Assembly: GCA_002633005.1 (NCBI GenBank)
Contig: NMRA01000374.1
Location: forward strand, 373,955-437,954
From: Phoronis australis
Taxonomy: Eukaryota; Phoronida; Phoronidae
Reading direction: 5' to 3'
Length of the DNA stretch: 64,000 nucleotides
Numbering within the stretch: position 1 is the stretch's first letter; each line of letters begins with the position of its first letter. A program made the position numbers and the translations under genes. The notes below the pieces were generated by a model. The model ran no database searches and was not told where the DNA came from. It saw nothing but the letters and a program-made list of their open reading frames with translations. This document shows positions 11,505-22,423 of the stretch, one piece after another.

Positions 11505-11698
11505 GTGATTGTCTCCCCCTAATGTGTCTGGGTAGAATTCCACAGCCACACACCATAAGATCAGAGAGAATCTAGACAATACAAAACAAATTTTAGGGCA
11601 CTGTACTTAATTTTTGTGAGTTTGCTAGAGAGTGTGAGCCACAAAAGCACTGTGTCAGTTTGCCCAAAAGCTTTAACTTGTAGCCAATAAAGCATCAG

Positions 11699-11749
11699 TA
11701 ATGCTGAACATCGCAACAGACTGCATAACATCACAACAGACTGCTTAAC
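11699..11749. repeat. 20-bp minisatellite, left fragment
   Basis: About 2.5 copies of the unit cataacatcacaacagactg lie here and continue at 14451 on the other side of the LTR element. This shows that the element inserted into a pre-existing array. Confidence 0.85.
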
Positions 11750-12350
11750 TGTAGTGTATTACTAATAATAACTAAGAAAAGAGTATATTTCTACTTAACT
11801 AAAAACACGTGATCCCCAGAAGCCGTGCCACCAGAGACTTCTCGTGGTGATCTCACAAACTAGTGAGCAGGGTATACCACACTCCTAACTCCAACATGAG
11901 ACTAACAAACCACTAAAATGTCCTTAAAATAAAGTTCGGTCACCATTAACACAAAAGTTCAAAGGAGAACTATAAATACACTTAAACTAATGTTCAGAAA
12001 AGTCACAAATCACAAATCCAATCTGTCCGGTGCCTTAGTAACACGAGTGGACCTGCGCAACGACACCGGTTCAGGTGACGCAGGTGCAGAGTCCGGAAAT
12101 CCTGAGTCCGAATGCATGTTTGAAACACTGACTGGTTCAGCTGGTGAATCACTAGCCACAATCGGTGCCTGGTCCGCAGATATCTGCTATGAATTAAGTT
12201 CAATGCGTTCAGGCATAGAAGAATTAATCGTCTGCAATAAGGTGATCAGCATGCACGAAACGATAATTGTTTCCATACACTCGCACTAATCCATTTCTCC
12301 TTCCCACCGCGAGTTTGCCGAACGCGCACATGTTGATAAAGATTGTACTG

Positions 12351-12790
12351 TCACAGTTCAGGTGTTTGACCATCATGAGTGGATTTCTGGCAACTCTGCT
12401 TCCTTTCCACAGATTCCTGTAAGTTCGGTTTCAGCAGGGTGAGGTTAGCACGTTTCAGAAATAGTTCGGCAGGAGTTTTGTCAGTGACAGAATGTGGCCT
12501 GTTGCGATATGAGAACAAGTTCAATAAGCGATGCGACAATGGCAAGCGTGTATCAGATTTGCCCAACACGTCTTTGAAAATCTGCACATAACGTTCCGCC
12601 TGTCCATTACTAGCAGGATGATAAATGGGACTGAACTTGTGCTTGACACCGTCAATTAAGCATCGAAATGTCTCAAATTCTGCGGATCAAAACTGTGGGC
12701 CATTATCTGACACAAGCTCATAGGGCAAGCCGTAAGACGCGAACAGCTGACGTAATTTCACACTAAATCCTCAAATTGTCCTTATCCAGG
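12351..12790 (-). pseudogene. Integrase C-terminal fragment of the Mag-like element
   Basis: The motif YRNRPHSVTDKTPAELFLKR is characteristic of the region after the integrase catalytic Glu in Mag-type elements. The upstream core is out of frame. The 12790-12840 junction joins integrase directly to RT, marking an internal deletion. Confidence 0.75.
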
Positions 12791-12843
12791 CCAGGCCAGG
12801 CAAATAAGTCTTGGGTATTAGGTAATGGATATTTGTCATCCTC

Positions 12844-13158
12844 TTACTGAGTGTTCAATAATTTGTAGTCGCCACAGACGTGAATAGTTGGACCGGAGGA
12901 CTTCACTTTCCTGATGTTCACAGTGGGCGACGCCCAGTTACTATGTTCCACACGCTCCACAACACCACTTTGTTCCATGCGACTGAGCTCGACCTCCACC
13001 GACTCCTGAATTGAATAAGGAACGGGACAAGCTTTTTGAAACGTGGTTTTTGCATTAGGTTTAAGCCTGATAGACACAGTGATGTCTCGGATTCCCTCGC
13101 CATTATCAATATACAGGTTTTTATACTTTGCGATAAGGAGATCAATATTGCGGTTCAC
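12844..13158 (-). pseudogene. RT N-terminal fragment of the Mag-like element
   Basis: The frame contains RLKPNAKTTFQKACPVPYSI, then GVVERVEHSNWASPTVNI and HVCGDYKLLN, the standard start of a Ty3-type reverse transcriptase. It stops just before the first catalytic Asp block. The next recognisable sequence on the minus strand is integrase, so RT palm and RNase H have been lost. The upstream protease region (13160-13560) is recognisable only in pieces. Confidence 0.8.
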
Positions 13159-13569
13159 AAGAGGGAATTCCAGTTAACTCCCAATTCTCATTTCCAATTC
13201 CTACCAAAAAGCGAAGGACGGTTACCCTTAACCACAATGAGAGGCAATTTTCTCGAGGCCTCTTTAAATGTGACTAAGCCTCAATAACACCAAGCAAGGG
13301 CACGGGTACTTGGTCATACCCAAAATGAGTAACATTTGGAGGCTCCAGATGAAACTGCAAAAAACTCGCCTTGTAAAGGTCTTCACCGATGGTGGTACGT
13401 GCAGCGCCAGAGTCTACTTCCATAGAAATGTCATGGCCAGCAACATTTACAGCTACATAAACTGGAGGCTCTTCACCAGCCCAACAGTATGCAAATTATC
13501 AAGGTCACCAAGCCTCACGTTACTGATAGTTCCCGAATCAGTTTTAACATGCTGTGACTTACTGTCATA

Positions 13570-14320
13570 GGTTTAATATGTACAACTTCCCCACATTTAT
13601 AACATGTGGCACCTTTATGTCGACAAGTATGTTAATTGTGTTTACCTCCAGAGCGAAAACAAGAACCACTAGGCTTACTAACGCAGATGGGGTAGGAGTT
13701 ACTTTGTAGCGGCTGGCACCACGGCCGTCGTACTAATTAGCGTAGACTCAGTGAACAGATGCAGGGCCACTCACCGTGGTAGAAGCCCCCGCTTGAAACT
13801 TGTGTGCATCTTTAACAGACCACTCTGTCACACGGGCCATTTGCACAGCTTGATTCAGAGTCAGTTTGTCAACTTTTAACAGTTTAGTTCATGTCCCTTC
13901 ATCCCGAAGGCCAAACACAAACTGGTCACACAGCGCCATGTTGAGATTATCCCCATAGCCACAAAGCAAGGACAACCGCCGCAGATCGGTAATGAAGTCA
14001 GTGACACTATCATGCTCCTTCTGAACCCGCCTGGTAAAATGAAAATGTTCCGAGATTTCCAAAGGCGTAGGTTCATAATGTTCCTCTCACAACTTCAGTA
14101 TCTGTGAGTATGTTTTGTCCTTGGGAAGGTCCGGCGTCGTCAGACTGCGTAAAATACCATAGGCCTCCTGACCCATGAACGTAAGGATGGCAGACTCACA
14201 TATCGCCTGCAATGTCATTTAGTGAAAATACAGCTCGGCTCTCTCCACATAGGTACTCCAGAGTTCAGCTGATTGAGCATCAAACATTTTCAGGGTCCCA
14301 GATGGGTCATCCTCGTCGCC
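13570..14320 (-). pseudogene. gag remnant of the Mag-like element
   Basis: The region just inside the 5' LTR carries several stops. A zinc-knuckle fragment (CYKCGEVVH) is readable near 13595, and FGMKGHELN near 13890. It is a degraded nucleocapsid/capsid region, placed here by position between the primer-binding site and the RT fragment. Confidence 0.5.
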
Positions 14321-14450
14321 AGTTTGTAGTGTATTACTAATAATAACTAAGAGTATATTTCTACTTAACTAAAACACGTGATTCCTGGAAGCCACGCTAC
14401 CAGAAACTTCTCGTGGTGATCTCACAAACTAGTGAGCAGGGTATACCACA

Positions 14451-15100
14451 ATAACATCACAACAGACTGCATAATGTCACAGCAGACTGCATAACATCAC
14501 AACAGACTGCATAACATCACAACAAACAGCATAACGTCATAACTGACTGCATAGCGTCACAGCAGACAGCATAATGTCACAACAGACTGCATAACGCCAC
14601 AACAGACAACATAACGTCACAACTGACTGCATAGCGTCACAGCAGACAGCATAACATCACAACAGACTGCCTAACGTCACAACTGACTGCATAGCGTCAC
14701 AACAGAGTGCATAGCATCACAACAGACTGCATAACATCACAACAGACTGCATAACATCACAACAGACTGCCTAACATCACAACAGACTGCATAACGTCAC
14801 AACAGAGTGCATAGCATCACAAAAGAGTGCATAACATCACAACAGACTGCATAACATCACAAGAGTCTGCATAACATCACAACAGTGCATAACGTCACAA
14901 CAGTGTGCATAACGTCACAACAGACTGCATAACGTCACCACAGACTGCATGACATCAAACAGACTGCATATTATCCCAACAGACTGTATAACGTCACAAC
15001 AGACTGCATAACATCACAACAGACTGCATAACATCACAAGAGACTGCATAACATCACAAGAGACTGCATAACTTTACAACTGACTGCATAACATCACGTT
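14451..15100. repeat. 20-bp minisatellite, about 32 copies
   Basis: The unit is cataacatcacaacagactg with variants (cataacgtcacaacagactg and others). It lies immediately upstream of a MORN5 intron end. There is no spacer structure: repeats are directly adjacent, so this is not a CRISPR array. Confidence 0.95.
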
Positions 15101-15116
15101 TCCTAATTTTTGATAA

Positions 15117-15323
<207 letters not shown>

Positions 15324-15589
15324 TAACTGTCATGGCCTCATTTGCAGTGGTAAGCAAAAGTCTCTTTCTACAAGCGTCCTTAACCAGAGTTTAACACTAA
15401 CAGTAGACCTACTTTCTGACACTAACAGTAGACCTAGGTTCTGACACTAACAGCAGACTTACGTTCTGACAGAAGGTAACTTTTGCATTCCTGTTGATTT
15501 GAAAAGCGAATTTGTTACTTAGATGTAGTGGCACACAATACAACTAGCAAATGTGGAGGTGATTTGAAGGCTTTACAATATAACAATTT

Positions 15590-15830
15590 GGGTACGTAAG
15601 TGTTTGAGTTGTAAGTAAGTGGTTGAGTTGTAAGTAAGTGGTCGAGTTGTAAGTAAGTGTTTGAGTTGTACCTAAGTGGTCGAGTTGTAAGTAAGTGTTT
15701 GAGTTGTACCTAAGTGGCCGAGTTGTAAGTGTTTGAGTTGTACCTAAGTGGTCGAGTTGTATGTATGTGGTCAAGTTGTACGTAAGTAGTCGAGTTGAAC
15801 GTAAGTGGTCGAGTTGTTCCTTCGGGCAAG
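15590..15830. repeat. Approximately 19-bp minisatellite in MORN5 intron
   Basis: About 12 units of the type gtaagtggtcgagttgtac, with variants in the central bases, lie in the intron between the first two recognised exons. The minus-strand open frame through it is a by-product of the repeats. Confidence 0.9.
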
Positions 15831-16630
15831 GGAATGTTTTTGGTTTACTTGCTTGACAAACAAGTTAACGAAACAGTTACCTTTGTTAACACATCCAGTT
15901 TGTTTGCAAAAAGAGGATTTGAAGTAGAGTCCTGCACAGCATCATCTCCAAATCACTGCACCATTGTGTCCCTTCTGAATGTGGCCATGGCAAAATTTGG
16001 CTAAGTAGCAACTTTGTTGCATCAAGAATATTGTAACAAATGCTTTAGTCCATTGATAAAACAATTTTTCAACAAGAAATTTTAAATTTTTACTTCATTT
16101 TATCACCAAGAACAGATGTTGATGAATTGAGACATTATCGTGCATAAGGTTTTTAGTTAAATATTATTTACCAAACAAGTGCATAGGTGATTTGATTTTA
16201 AAATTTCATTTGTTGACTGAAACAGTACCATTTGACTCTAATTTTAATTAAAAAAACTCCATTTTTACAATAAAGATATTTTTGTTTTATATTTTTGAAC
16301 GTTCATTGAATAAATTGATAGACTGTCCATTTTTGCCTAAATGTTGTCTGATGATATTTTAATGAAAATAAAAGTGCAAAGTTTAACAGAATTAGTCTAT
16401 CCAGTTTAGTTTGGAAACTGCTAACTAAGGGACCATTACATGTATCCCCCAAGTAACTTTTTGTAATTTTGAACTGTTATATGCACAAAAACTCGAAGTA
16501 GAGTATCATTCTACCAATAAAATGAGACAGAAAAAAATACTCCCGTTATATGAATATATTTCATGTCTGTAGTAACACACTACTTAAACTTGGGTAAGCA
16601 CCCTTAATGGAGAGGAGTAGAATGGTGTAA

Positions 16631-16894
<264 letters not shown>

Positions 16895-17091
16895 TGACCT
16901 GTTTGGTTATTGGAATGCTGAGCCCTATCACATTCTGTTCTCTCATTCCTCAAAAATGGATGAAACGTGAGTTTTTAGAAAAATTTTCATCAAAGCACCA
17001 AATGATAATACGATGAATGTTTTCAGTCATCCAGTTGGGTCATAGTATAAGAATCAATAAATCTATTACTGGACTTACAGTACGTGGAGAT

Positions 17092-17130
17092 GGCTACGTT
17101 GCGTCCTCCTCTTGAGGACTTCATCAGGCC
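17092..17130 (-). ncRNA. Hammerhead-ribozyme-like motif, left end of Penelope A
   Basis: On the minus strand the order is GGC (stem I), CTGATGA, stem II arms AGTCC and GGAC, then GCAAC in place of GAAAC, then GTA and GCC (stem I partner). The layout is that of minimal hammerheads found in Penelope elements. The A-to-C change in the GAAA box would be expected to impair cleavage. Confidence 0.55.
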
Positions 17131-17136
17131 ACTGAG

Positions 17137-17760
17137 TTGTCACGTGACTTGTCATGTGATCTGTCGTACAGCCACATAGAACACAACAGAACAGTGCTGA
17201 AAAGATGTGGCTACCCGAAGTGGTCATTCCACAAGGCAAACCATGACAGAGTCACGCCTCAGAACACGCAGCCTGACAATAGGGGAAACATCAGGGTAAC
17301 ATTGCCTTTTGTGCCAGGGATCGCTGACCAGATCAAATCACATATGAGGGGACACGACATTGCTGTTGTATTCAAACCTGTTAACACCATAAGGAGTCAA
17401 TTGTTAAATGTGAAAGACAAAACCAGCAAAGAGAAAACATCAAATGTGGTGTATGGCATTTCATGCTCGGAACCGGGGTGTGGGGCAGCATACATTGGGG
17501 AAACCAAACAAGCCCTGAAAAGTCGTTTCAACCAGCATCGGAGGTCCAGTTATGGGGACTGCTATGATTCTGCAGTTTTTACTCACATGGCTTCCACAGA
17601 CCACTCTTTCACCATGGAAGATGTGAAGATCCTGGATAGAGAAGAGAATTGGTTTCGGAGAGGGGTCAAAGAAGCTATCTACGAGAGAATTGAGAATCCT
17701 AGCCTCAATAGACAGGGGGGGTGCGGTTTCACTTACCTAGGACATGGTATAGGGCGCTGA
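17137..17760 (+). CDS. GIY-YIG endonuclease domain of Penelope-like element
   Basis: The frame is 207 codons from the first in-frame ATG, but this ATG lies inside the inverted terminal repeat, so the true protein was longer and this is its C-terminal part. GISCSEPGCGAAYIGETKQ contains the paired cysteines and the YIG motif; SRFNQHRR supplies the catalytic Arg and His neighbourhood; FTHMASTDHSF and VKEAIYERIENPSLN supply the later His and catalytic Glu. This domain nicks target DNA during Penelope retrotransposition. The Cys pair before YIG is a hallmark of the Penelope subgroup. The reverse transcriptase domain that should precede it is truncated. The frame is intact over its visible length, so the copy may be fairly young. 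Confidence 0.88.
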   Translation: MSRDLSCDLSYSHIEHNRTVLKRCGYPKWSFHKANHDRVTPQNTQPDNRGNIRVTLPFVPGIADQIKSHMRGHDIAVVFKPVNTIRSQLLNVKDKTSKEKTSNVVYGISCSEPGCGAAYIGETKQALKSRFNQHRRSSYGDCYDSAVFTHMASTDHSFTMEDVKILDREENWFRRGVKEAIYERIENPSLNRQGGCGFTYLGHGIGR

Positions 17761-17818
17761 AGAGAATCCCGCGGAAACTGTATGACAGATCACATGACAA
17801 GTCACGTGACAACTCAGT

Positions 17819-17857
17819 GGCCTGATGAAGTCCTCGAGAATAGGACGCAACGTAGCC
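17819..17857 (+). ncRNA. Hammerhead-ribozyme-like motif, right end of Penelope A
   Basis: On the plus strand GGC, CTGATGA, AGTCC, a 9-nt loop, GGAC, GCAAC, GTA and GCC follow in order. It is the inverted partner of the left motif and has the same GCAAC variant, so the variant belongs to this element family and not to one decayed copy. Confidence 0.55.
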
Positions 17858-18119
17858 ATCTCCACGGGCCGTAAGTCCAGTAATAAAGCACCAAATGCTT
17901 TGTTAAATTCTGCACTATAGCTTCAATGACAGCAGTCATTGCTTTGAGAAATTGTGGACGTTCTCAACAATGCCAGGACAATAAAAAGATCAATAGTGGA
18001 AGTTGTTGTTGTCTGAAATAGTTGACATTTTACCCAAGTAGCTAAAATGGATATAAAACATGCCTAAATTGATCTATCACAAAAATCAACTTTTGATTTA
18101 GACCTGTTGTGGTTATGAA

Positions 18120-18390
18120 GTCATACTCACATTGTTGATTGGTCAAAATAGATGTGATCACTTGGAAAGGCAGTTGTACTCACATTGTTGATTGGTCAAA
18201 ATAGATGTAATGCCTTGGAAAGGCAGTTTAACTCACATTGTTGATTGGTCAAAATAGATGGGATCTCTTGGAAAGGCAGTTGTACTCACATTGTTAACTG
18301 GTCAAAATTGATGTGATCTCTTGGAAAGGCAGTTGTACACACATTGTTGATTGGTCACAATAGATGTGATCTTTTGGAAAGGCAGTCAGT
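18120..18390. repeat. 53-bp minisatellite, 5 copies, in MORN5 intron
   Basis: Units share actcacattgttgattggtc, then caaaatagatg and tggaaaggcag. Copies differ by a few bases. Confidence 0.9.
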
Positions 18391-18929
18391 TGGTTGAGAC
18401 CAGACTCTATAAATGAACTCATGACAACCTGCCATTTTAATTGCAAAGCATGCTCTCACTCAGTGTGCTGTCCATATTTTGCACGACCAAAAACCAATTC
18501 TAATCTAAATAAGGAATGTGCCGAGACCATTTTTACAGAGGCAGGTACTGGTATAAATTAATAGTTTCTCCTATGGAAGACTGAGGTTTATAGTCACTAA
18601 TAGTTGAGGTAATTTTATATTTGGAAAGACGAAGTACATCATTCACGACCATATTTAAGAGTTTCCCTTTTCATCTGCACTTCATCATATACTGAGTATC
18701 TCAAGTCCGTTACATTATGGACTTGGTGAAATTAACTGATATTGCTTCTCTACAGAGGTTGACCTCGGTAAACTTGATTCATCTTAATGTGAAGTTGCCC
18801 AGTTTGACTTTGGCAAAATTTGTACTTGTATGTGCGTTTAAGAGTATCTGTCTAAGCTTCCATTATAAAACATTTTTTTTGATTATTATATTGACTTTGT
18901 AAAGTTAAAAAATACAACTGTTACAAGTG

Positions 18930-19432
18930 ATGTCATTCATACATAAGTGAACACACTGATATACACACAGTTAGTCATTCATACATAGGTGAACACACTG
19001 ATATACACACAGTTAGTCATTCATACATAGGTGAATACACTGATATACACACAGTTAGTCATTCATACATACGTGAACACACTGATATACACACAGTTAG
19101 TCATTCATACATACGTGAACACACTGATATACACACAGTTAGTCATTCATACATACGTGAACACACTGATATACACACAGTTAGTCATTCATACATAGGT
19201 GAACACACTAATATACACACAGTTAGTCATTCATACATAGGTGAACACACTGATATACACACAGTTAGTCATTCATACATACGTGAACACCACACAGTTA
19301 GTCATTCATACATACGTGAACACACTGATATACACACAGTTAGTCATTCATACATACGTGAACACACTGATATACACACAGTTAGTCATTCATACATGGG
19401 TGAACACACTGATATACACACAGTTAGTCAGC
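18930..19432. repeat. 42-bp minisatellite, about 12 copies, in MORN5 intron
   Basis: The unit contains gtcattcatacata, gtgaacacactg and atatacacacagtta. One unit near 19290 lacks about 12 bp. Because 42 is a multiple of three, an open frame runs through it and joins the next exon, which creates a false N-terminal extension. Confidence 0.95.
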
Positions 19433-19631
19433 AAATGTGATTTTCTGAGAAAGTGTTGTTCATATCTTTCCAATTTTGATTTAATTCTTATTCACTATTT
19501 TTCAGAAAAAAAGACATTCAATTCAGAACATGATTTTGATAAAACCAAAAATATTGGATGTTTCACATTTGATTTTTGCTGGTTATATGTATTTTGCATA
19601 CATTTGATGAATCTTAAATTTCATGTTGCAG

Positions 19632-20014
19632 ATGATGATGAACATGAATGGATTGTCAGAACATGTAGGAAAGGTTGGGACGAGTACGTCGGCTTTCAAA
19701 AAAATGGCGCTAACATTGATATGCCAAACGAAGCCAGCAACATTATCTTGGCAGAAGATAGCAGTAACATTGACTTGCCAAAAGATGGCAGTAATGCTGA
19801 CTTGCAAAAAAGTAACCAGACTGACTTAACAAAAGATAACAGTAACGCCAATGTGTCGAAAGATGTCAGTGTGGCTGACTTGCCAAAAGATAATAGTAAT
19901 GCCAACTTGTCGAAAGATGTCAGTTTGACTGACTTGCCAAAAGATGGCAGTACAACTGATGTAGGCAAGACTGACGTGCCAGATGAGGACACCACGGAAG
20001 TTACGTCAAGTTGA
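19632..20014 (+). CDS. MORN5: MORN5-like terminal exon with repetitive tail
   Basis: The acceptor is TTGCAG at 19626-19631. The exon begins with [15 protein letters not shown], the conserved MORN5 C terminus, where the vertebrate protein ends. Here the frame continues for about 110 more residues and stops with TGA at 20012-20014. The tail is made of imperfect 8-10 residue repeats around SNxDLPKDGS, rich in Asp, Ser, Asn and Lys, with no cysteine and probably disordered. The open frame upstream of 19632 belongs to a minisatellite and intron, so it must not be included. A polyadenylation signal follows at 20383. Confidence 0.85.
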
Positions 20015-20382
20015 AGCTCATTCTGCTTTCATGTCCTTCACAAACTTTGGTTACAGCAAAAACTAATGCGCTTTCCAAAACTCAGATGTTGTCTACTCCT
20101 CACTGATGGGAAGTTACTTGGTCACCTGAGCAAATGTCGCCTATTACTGAAAGATATGGTGCTTTACAAGTTTTATAGATATCAAATGCTTTGTAATTCA
20201 CCTGAATTCAAGAACATTCGTTAAATTTTAGAAAAGCTTGAATATTACATCGCAATTGAGAAACTGTGGTTGTGAGCACCCTGGAAGAAATTGTTCAAAC
20301 TGGTGTAGTTTCAATGGTTCAGTCATATGAACAAACTGGAATAGTTAATCAACGTGTCTTATTGTAAATTTGTGAATATGTA

Positions 20383-20388
20383 AATAAA
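20383..20388 (+). promoter_or_regulatory. Polyadenylation signal AATAAA of MORN5-like gene
   Basis: AATAAA lies 370 bp after the stop codon, followed by a short AT-rich stretch. It is the first canonical signal downstream of the terminal exon. Confidence 0.6.
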
Positions 20389-20399
20389 CAATTTATTCG

Positions 20400-22420
20400 A
20401 TGGTCACTTTCTTTTACCAACTGCTATCGGACAAAGGCTCCATTTTCTACAATGTGAACTTGTGTGTTCTGTATTTTTGAATGCTCATGTTTTCGGCAGC
20501 TATTTCTTCAGAAGCTATGTGTTTTTAAGGCAACCAGTCTTCAGCTACTTGTTCTTTGTTTGAATTCAAAATTGTTTACGATAAAACGGCTGGAATTTAC
20601 ATGAGAGCCCTACCGAGGTCTCAATGACGTCAGCTGAATCAGGCGTGGGGTATGTAGAAGCCAGAAGCTTGCCAAACGCGAGACTTGGCGAGACATGAGA
20701 ACTAATGCAGAGCAATAGAAGGCGCACCACGAGTCTAACAAAACAGATTGGATAAATTCGGATGAGAGATGGAAACTATGAAATGCCTTACGTGTCCACA
20801 CACGACGCGCTGGACTACAGTTGAAAGCTCTTGGCTAGAGGAATTTGATAAACCCGTTGGGACTTTGTGTTTAGGTATCATTTAGTATTTTGTAATATAC
20901 ACGAGGGTTTGTGTTTAGGTATCATTTGATATTTTTTAATGTACTTGAGGGTTTGTGTTTAGGTATCATTTAATATTTTGTAATATACACTAGTGTATAT
21001 TACAAAATTCTCCACATCGGATGATATCCAACCCAACCTGAGAGATAACCACACGGTCGTGAATTAGTTTTACCTTAAAAATTTGTCAACGAGATCAGGG
21101 GCGGGCCCAGGCTATAGTTATATGGGGGGGGGGCAGGGCAGAGTATTAGCAATGATTTTGCCCGTCAAGGCAGACGTTCGCACCCCCGAACTGCCAAATG
21201 GGATCTGAGAGAGTTTAAGGGGGACCATGACCCCCTCTCTAAATCCGGCACTGGGCATTCTTCCGTCGCCCGTTTTTGCCGCCGTCGTTGTCCGAGTTAT
21301 ACCAGCTATTTGGCGGCGAAGGCCTTAGGATTCCCTTACTCGGACAAAAACTTAAGGAAAATTCTGTGGAAGCAAGAAAAAACGAGACAGGACATAAGCC
21401 AAAAGAGTACGGGGTAAAAGAAGGCAAGCGAAAGTCAGTTAGATTAAAAGAGGACTCACGGGGTCAAATGTTCGCGCAACTGTCCAATAAAATAACATGA
21501 CATTACAGCGTTCTGTCGTTCAGTAACTTTTCCAGACGTGAGGTGTGCTGAACGTGTGATAACATCTAGCTCTTTTGTTAATTGCCCAGCACAGTCTTTT
21601 TTCCCGCCAAGCAGGCCAGTTATCCCCCAGGCTTCAAAGGAAACGTATGGTGGTTGCACGCTATTACCGAACGGGTATGAACACAATCAAACCCAGTGCG
21701 TTGGTAATCCGTTTGGACAGAATAGATTGTCTTAACTTCTGTTGTAGTTGGGCGATGTTGGTGATTCAAAAACGGAACATGATCAGCATTTGACGAGGAA
21801 TTCAGAAATGCAATTGGTTTAAGCTCAGATATGTTATAACTTAACTTTCAATTTTCAGCCCAGCCCAGTCAGGCTAGATACGATCTGATCGGAGATTAGA
21901 GCAATTATCGAACAAAAGAGCGCAGGCCCTCCAACCATAAATGCCAGACTGGAGTTAATCAGTCGTGTAAGATATTTGCGACGGGGGTAAACTTCCCAAC
22001 TTGTTGGGCTATAGAATCGAACAAGTTGGAAGCAACGGGATGTCGCCGTCATGACATTTCACAAAAGTACCACAGCATCAAATTTCACTTCAAACAGGTG
22101 GGAATTAACCATATGAGTGACCGCCGGAATCCTGGCGCAAGGAAATTTGAGTTATTGGCGAGCTCCAGTCAGGTGATGACGGGCAATTTATTTTTTTTTC
22201 GTCCGAATAGTCCCACGATGATCATAAGAAATCGTATAAACGCCGAGTTTTAGAGATACATTGACATGTGTTCATAGATCAACGCCATTGCATTGTTATT
22301 CGTACGACTGTGTTTGGTGAGAGCCTTTCCGGTTCCACCTCGTTGTGTTTTCGGCTGCGAATTAAACTCGTTAAATTTACAACTCTTTGTCTAGTTTATC
22401 TGGCGTGATGGCAGCGACCG
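20400..22420. other. Intergenic, no gene; small repeats
   Basis: I see no coding exon. A 36-40-bp unit (gtttgtgtttaggtatcatt) occurs three times at 20865-21000. At 21098-21256 a short segment begins CAGGGGCGGGCCCAGG and ends AATCCGGCACTGG, resembling a decayed MITE. From about 21860 to 22060 lies repeat R3 in reverse orientation. Confidence 0.5.
21860..22060 (-). repeat. Dispersed repeat R3, copy 1
   Basis: Its reverse complement matches 40700-40860: cccaacttgt, then gattctatagcccaacaa, tatcttacac, ctgattaact, atggttggagggcc and ttgttcgataattgctc. A minus-strand frame in this copy contains a hydrophobic stretch, but the other copy does not keep it open. Confidence 0.7.
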
Positions 22421-22423
22421 GAC

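Larger units (their letters stand above)
11750..14450 (-). mobile_element. Mag-like LTR retroelement with two LTRs, internally deleted
   Basis: Two direct repeats of about 130 bp bound the element: 11750-11881 and 14325-14450. Both begin TGTAGTGTATTACTAATA and end GGGTATACCACA, so they follow the TG...CA rule. The flanks read TTAAC on the left and ATAAC on the right, consistent with a 4-5 bp target duplication (TAAC). Inside the right LTR, reading on the minus strand, the primer-binding region starts TGGCGACGAGGATGA, as in Mag-type Ty3 elements. The remaining coding pieces are gag, a protease/RT start and an integrase end, so RT, RNase H and part of the integrase are deleted. The LTRs differ by several substitutions and a 5-bp indel, so the insertion is not recent. 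Confidence 0.85.
17064..17886 (+). mobile_element. Penelope-like element fragment A (EN-only, inverted ends)
   Basis: The ends are inverted repeats of about 90 bp: ATTACTGGACTTAC at the left tip and GTAAGTCCAGTAAT at the right tip, then gagatggctacgttgcgtcc and its reverse complement, then ACTGAGTTGTCACGTGAC and its partner. Between them is a GIY-YIG endonuclease frame. The element sits in the last intron of the MORN5-like gene, in the same orientation as the gene. Its reverse transcriptase is missing, as in 5'-truncated copies of Penelope elements. Each end carries a hammerhead-like motif. Confidence 0.85.

Noticed and set aside
14451-15100. CRISPR-like regular repeats
   Set aside because: Units are directly adjacent 20-mers without unique spacers, in animal DNA.
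19241-19631. N-terminal extension of the terminal MORN5 exon
   Set aside because: It is the 42-bp minisatellite plus intron; the AG acceptor at 19630-19631 and homology both start the exon at 19632.
21855-22052. Small membrane protein (hydrophobic stretch in a 65-codon frame)
   Set aside because: The frame lies in repeat R3 and the second copy at 40700-40860 does not keep it open.
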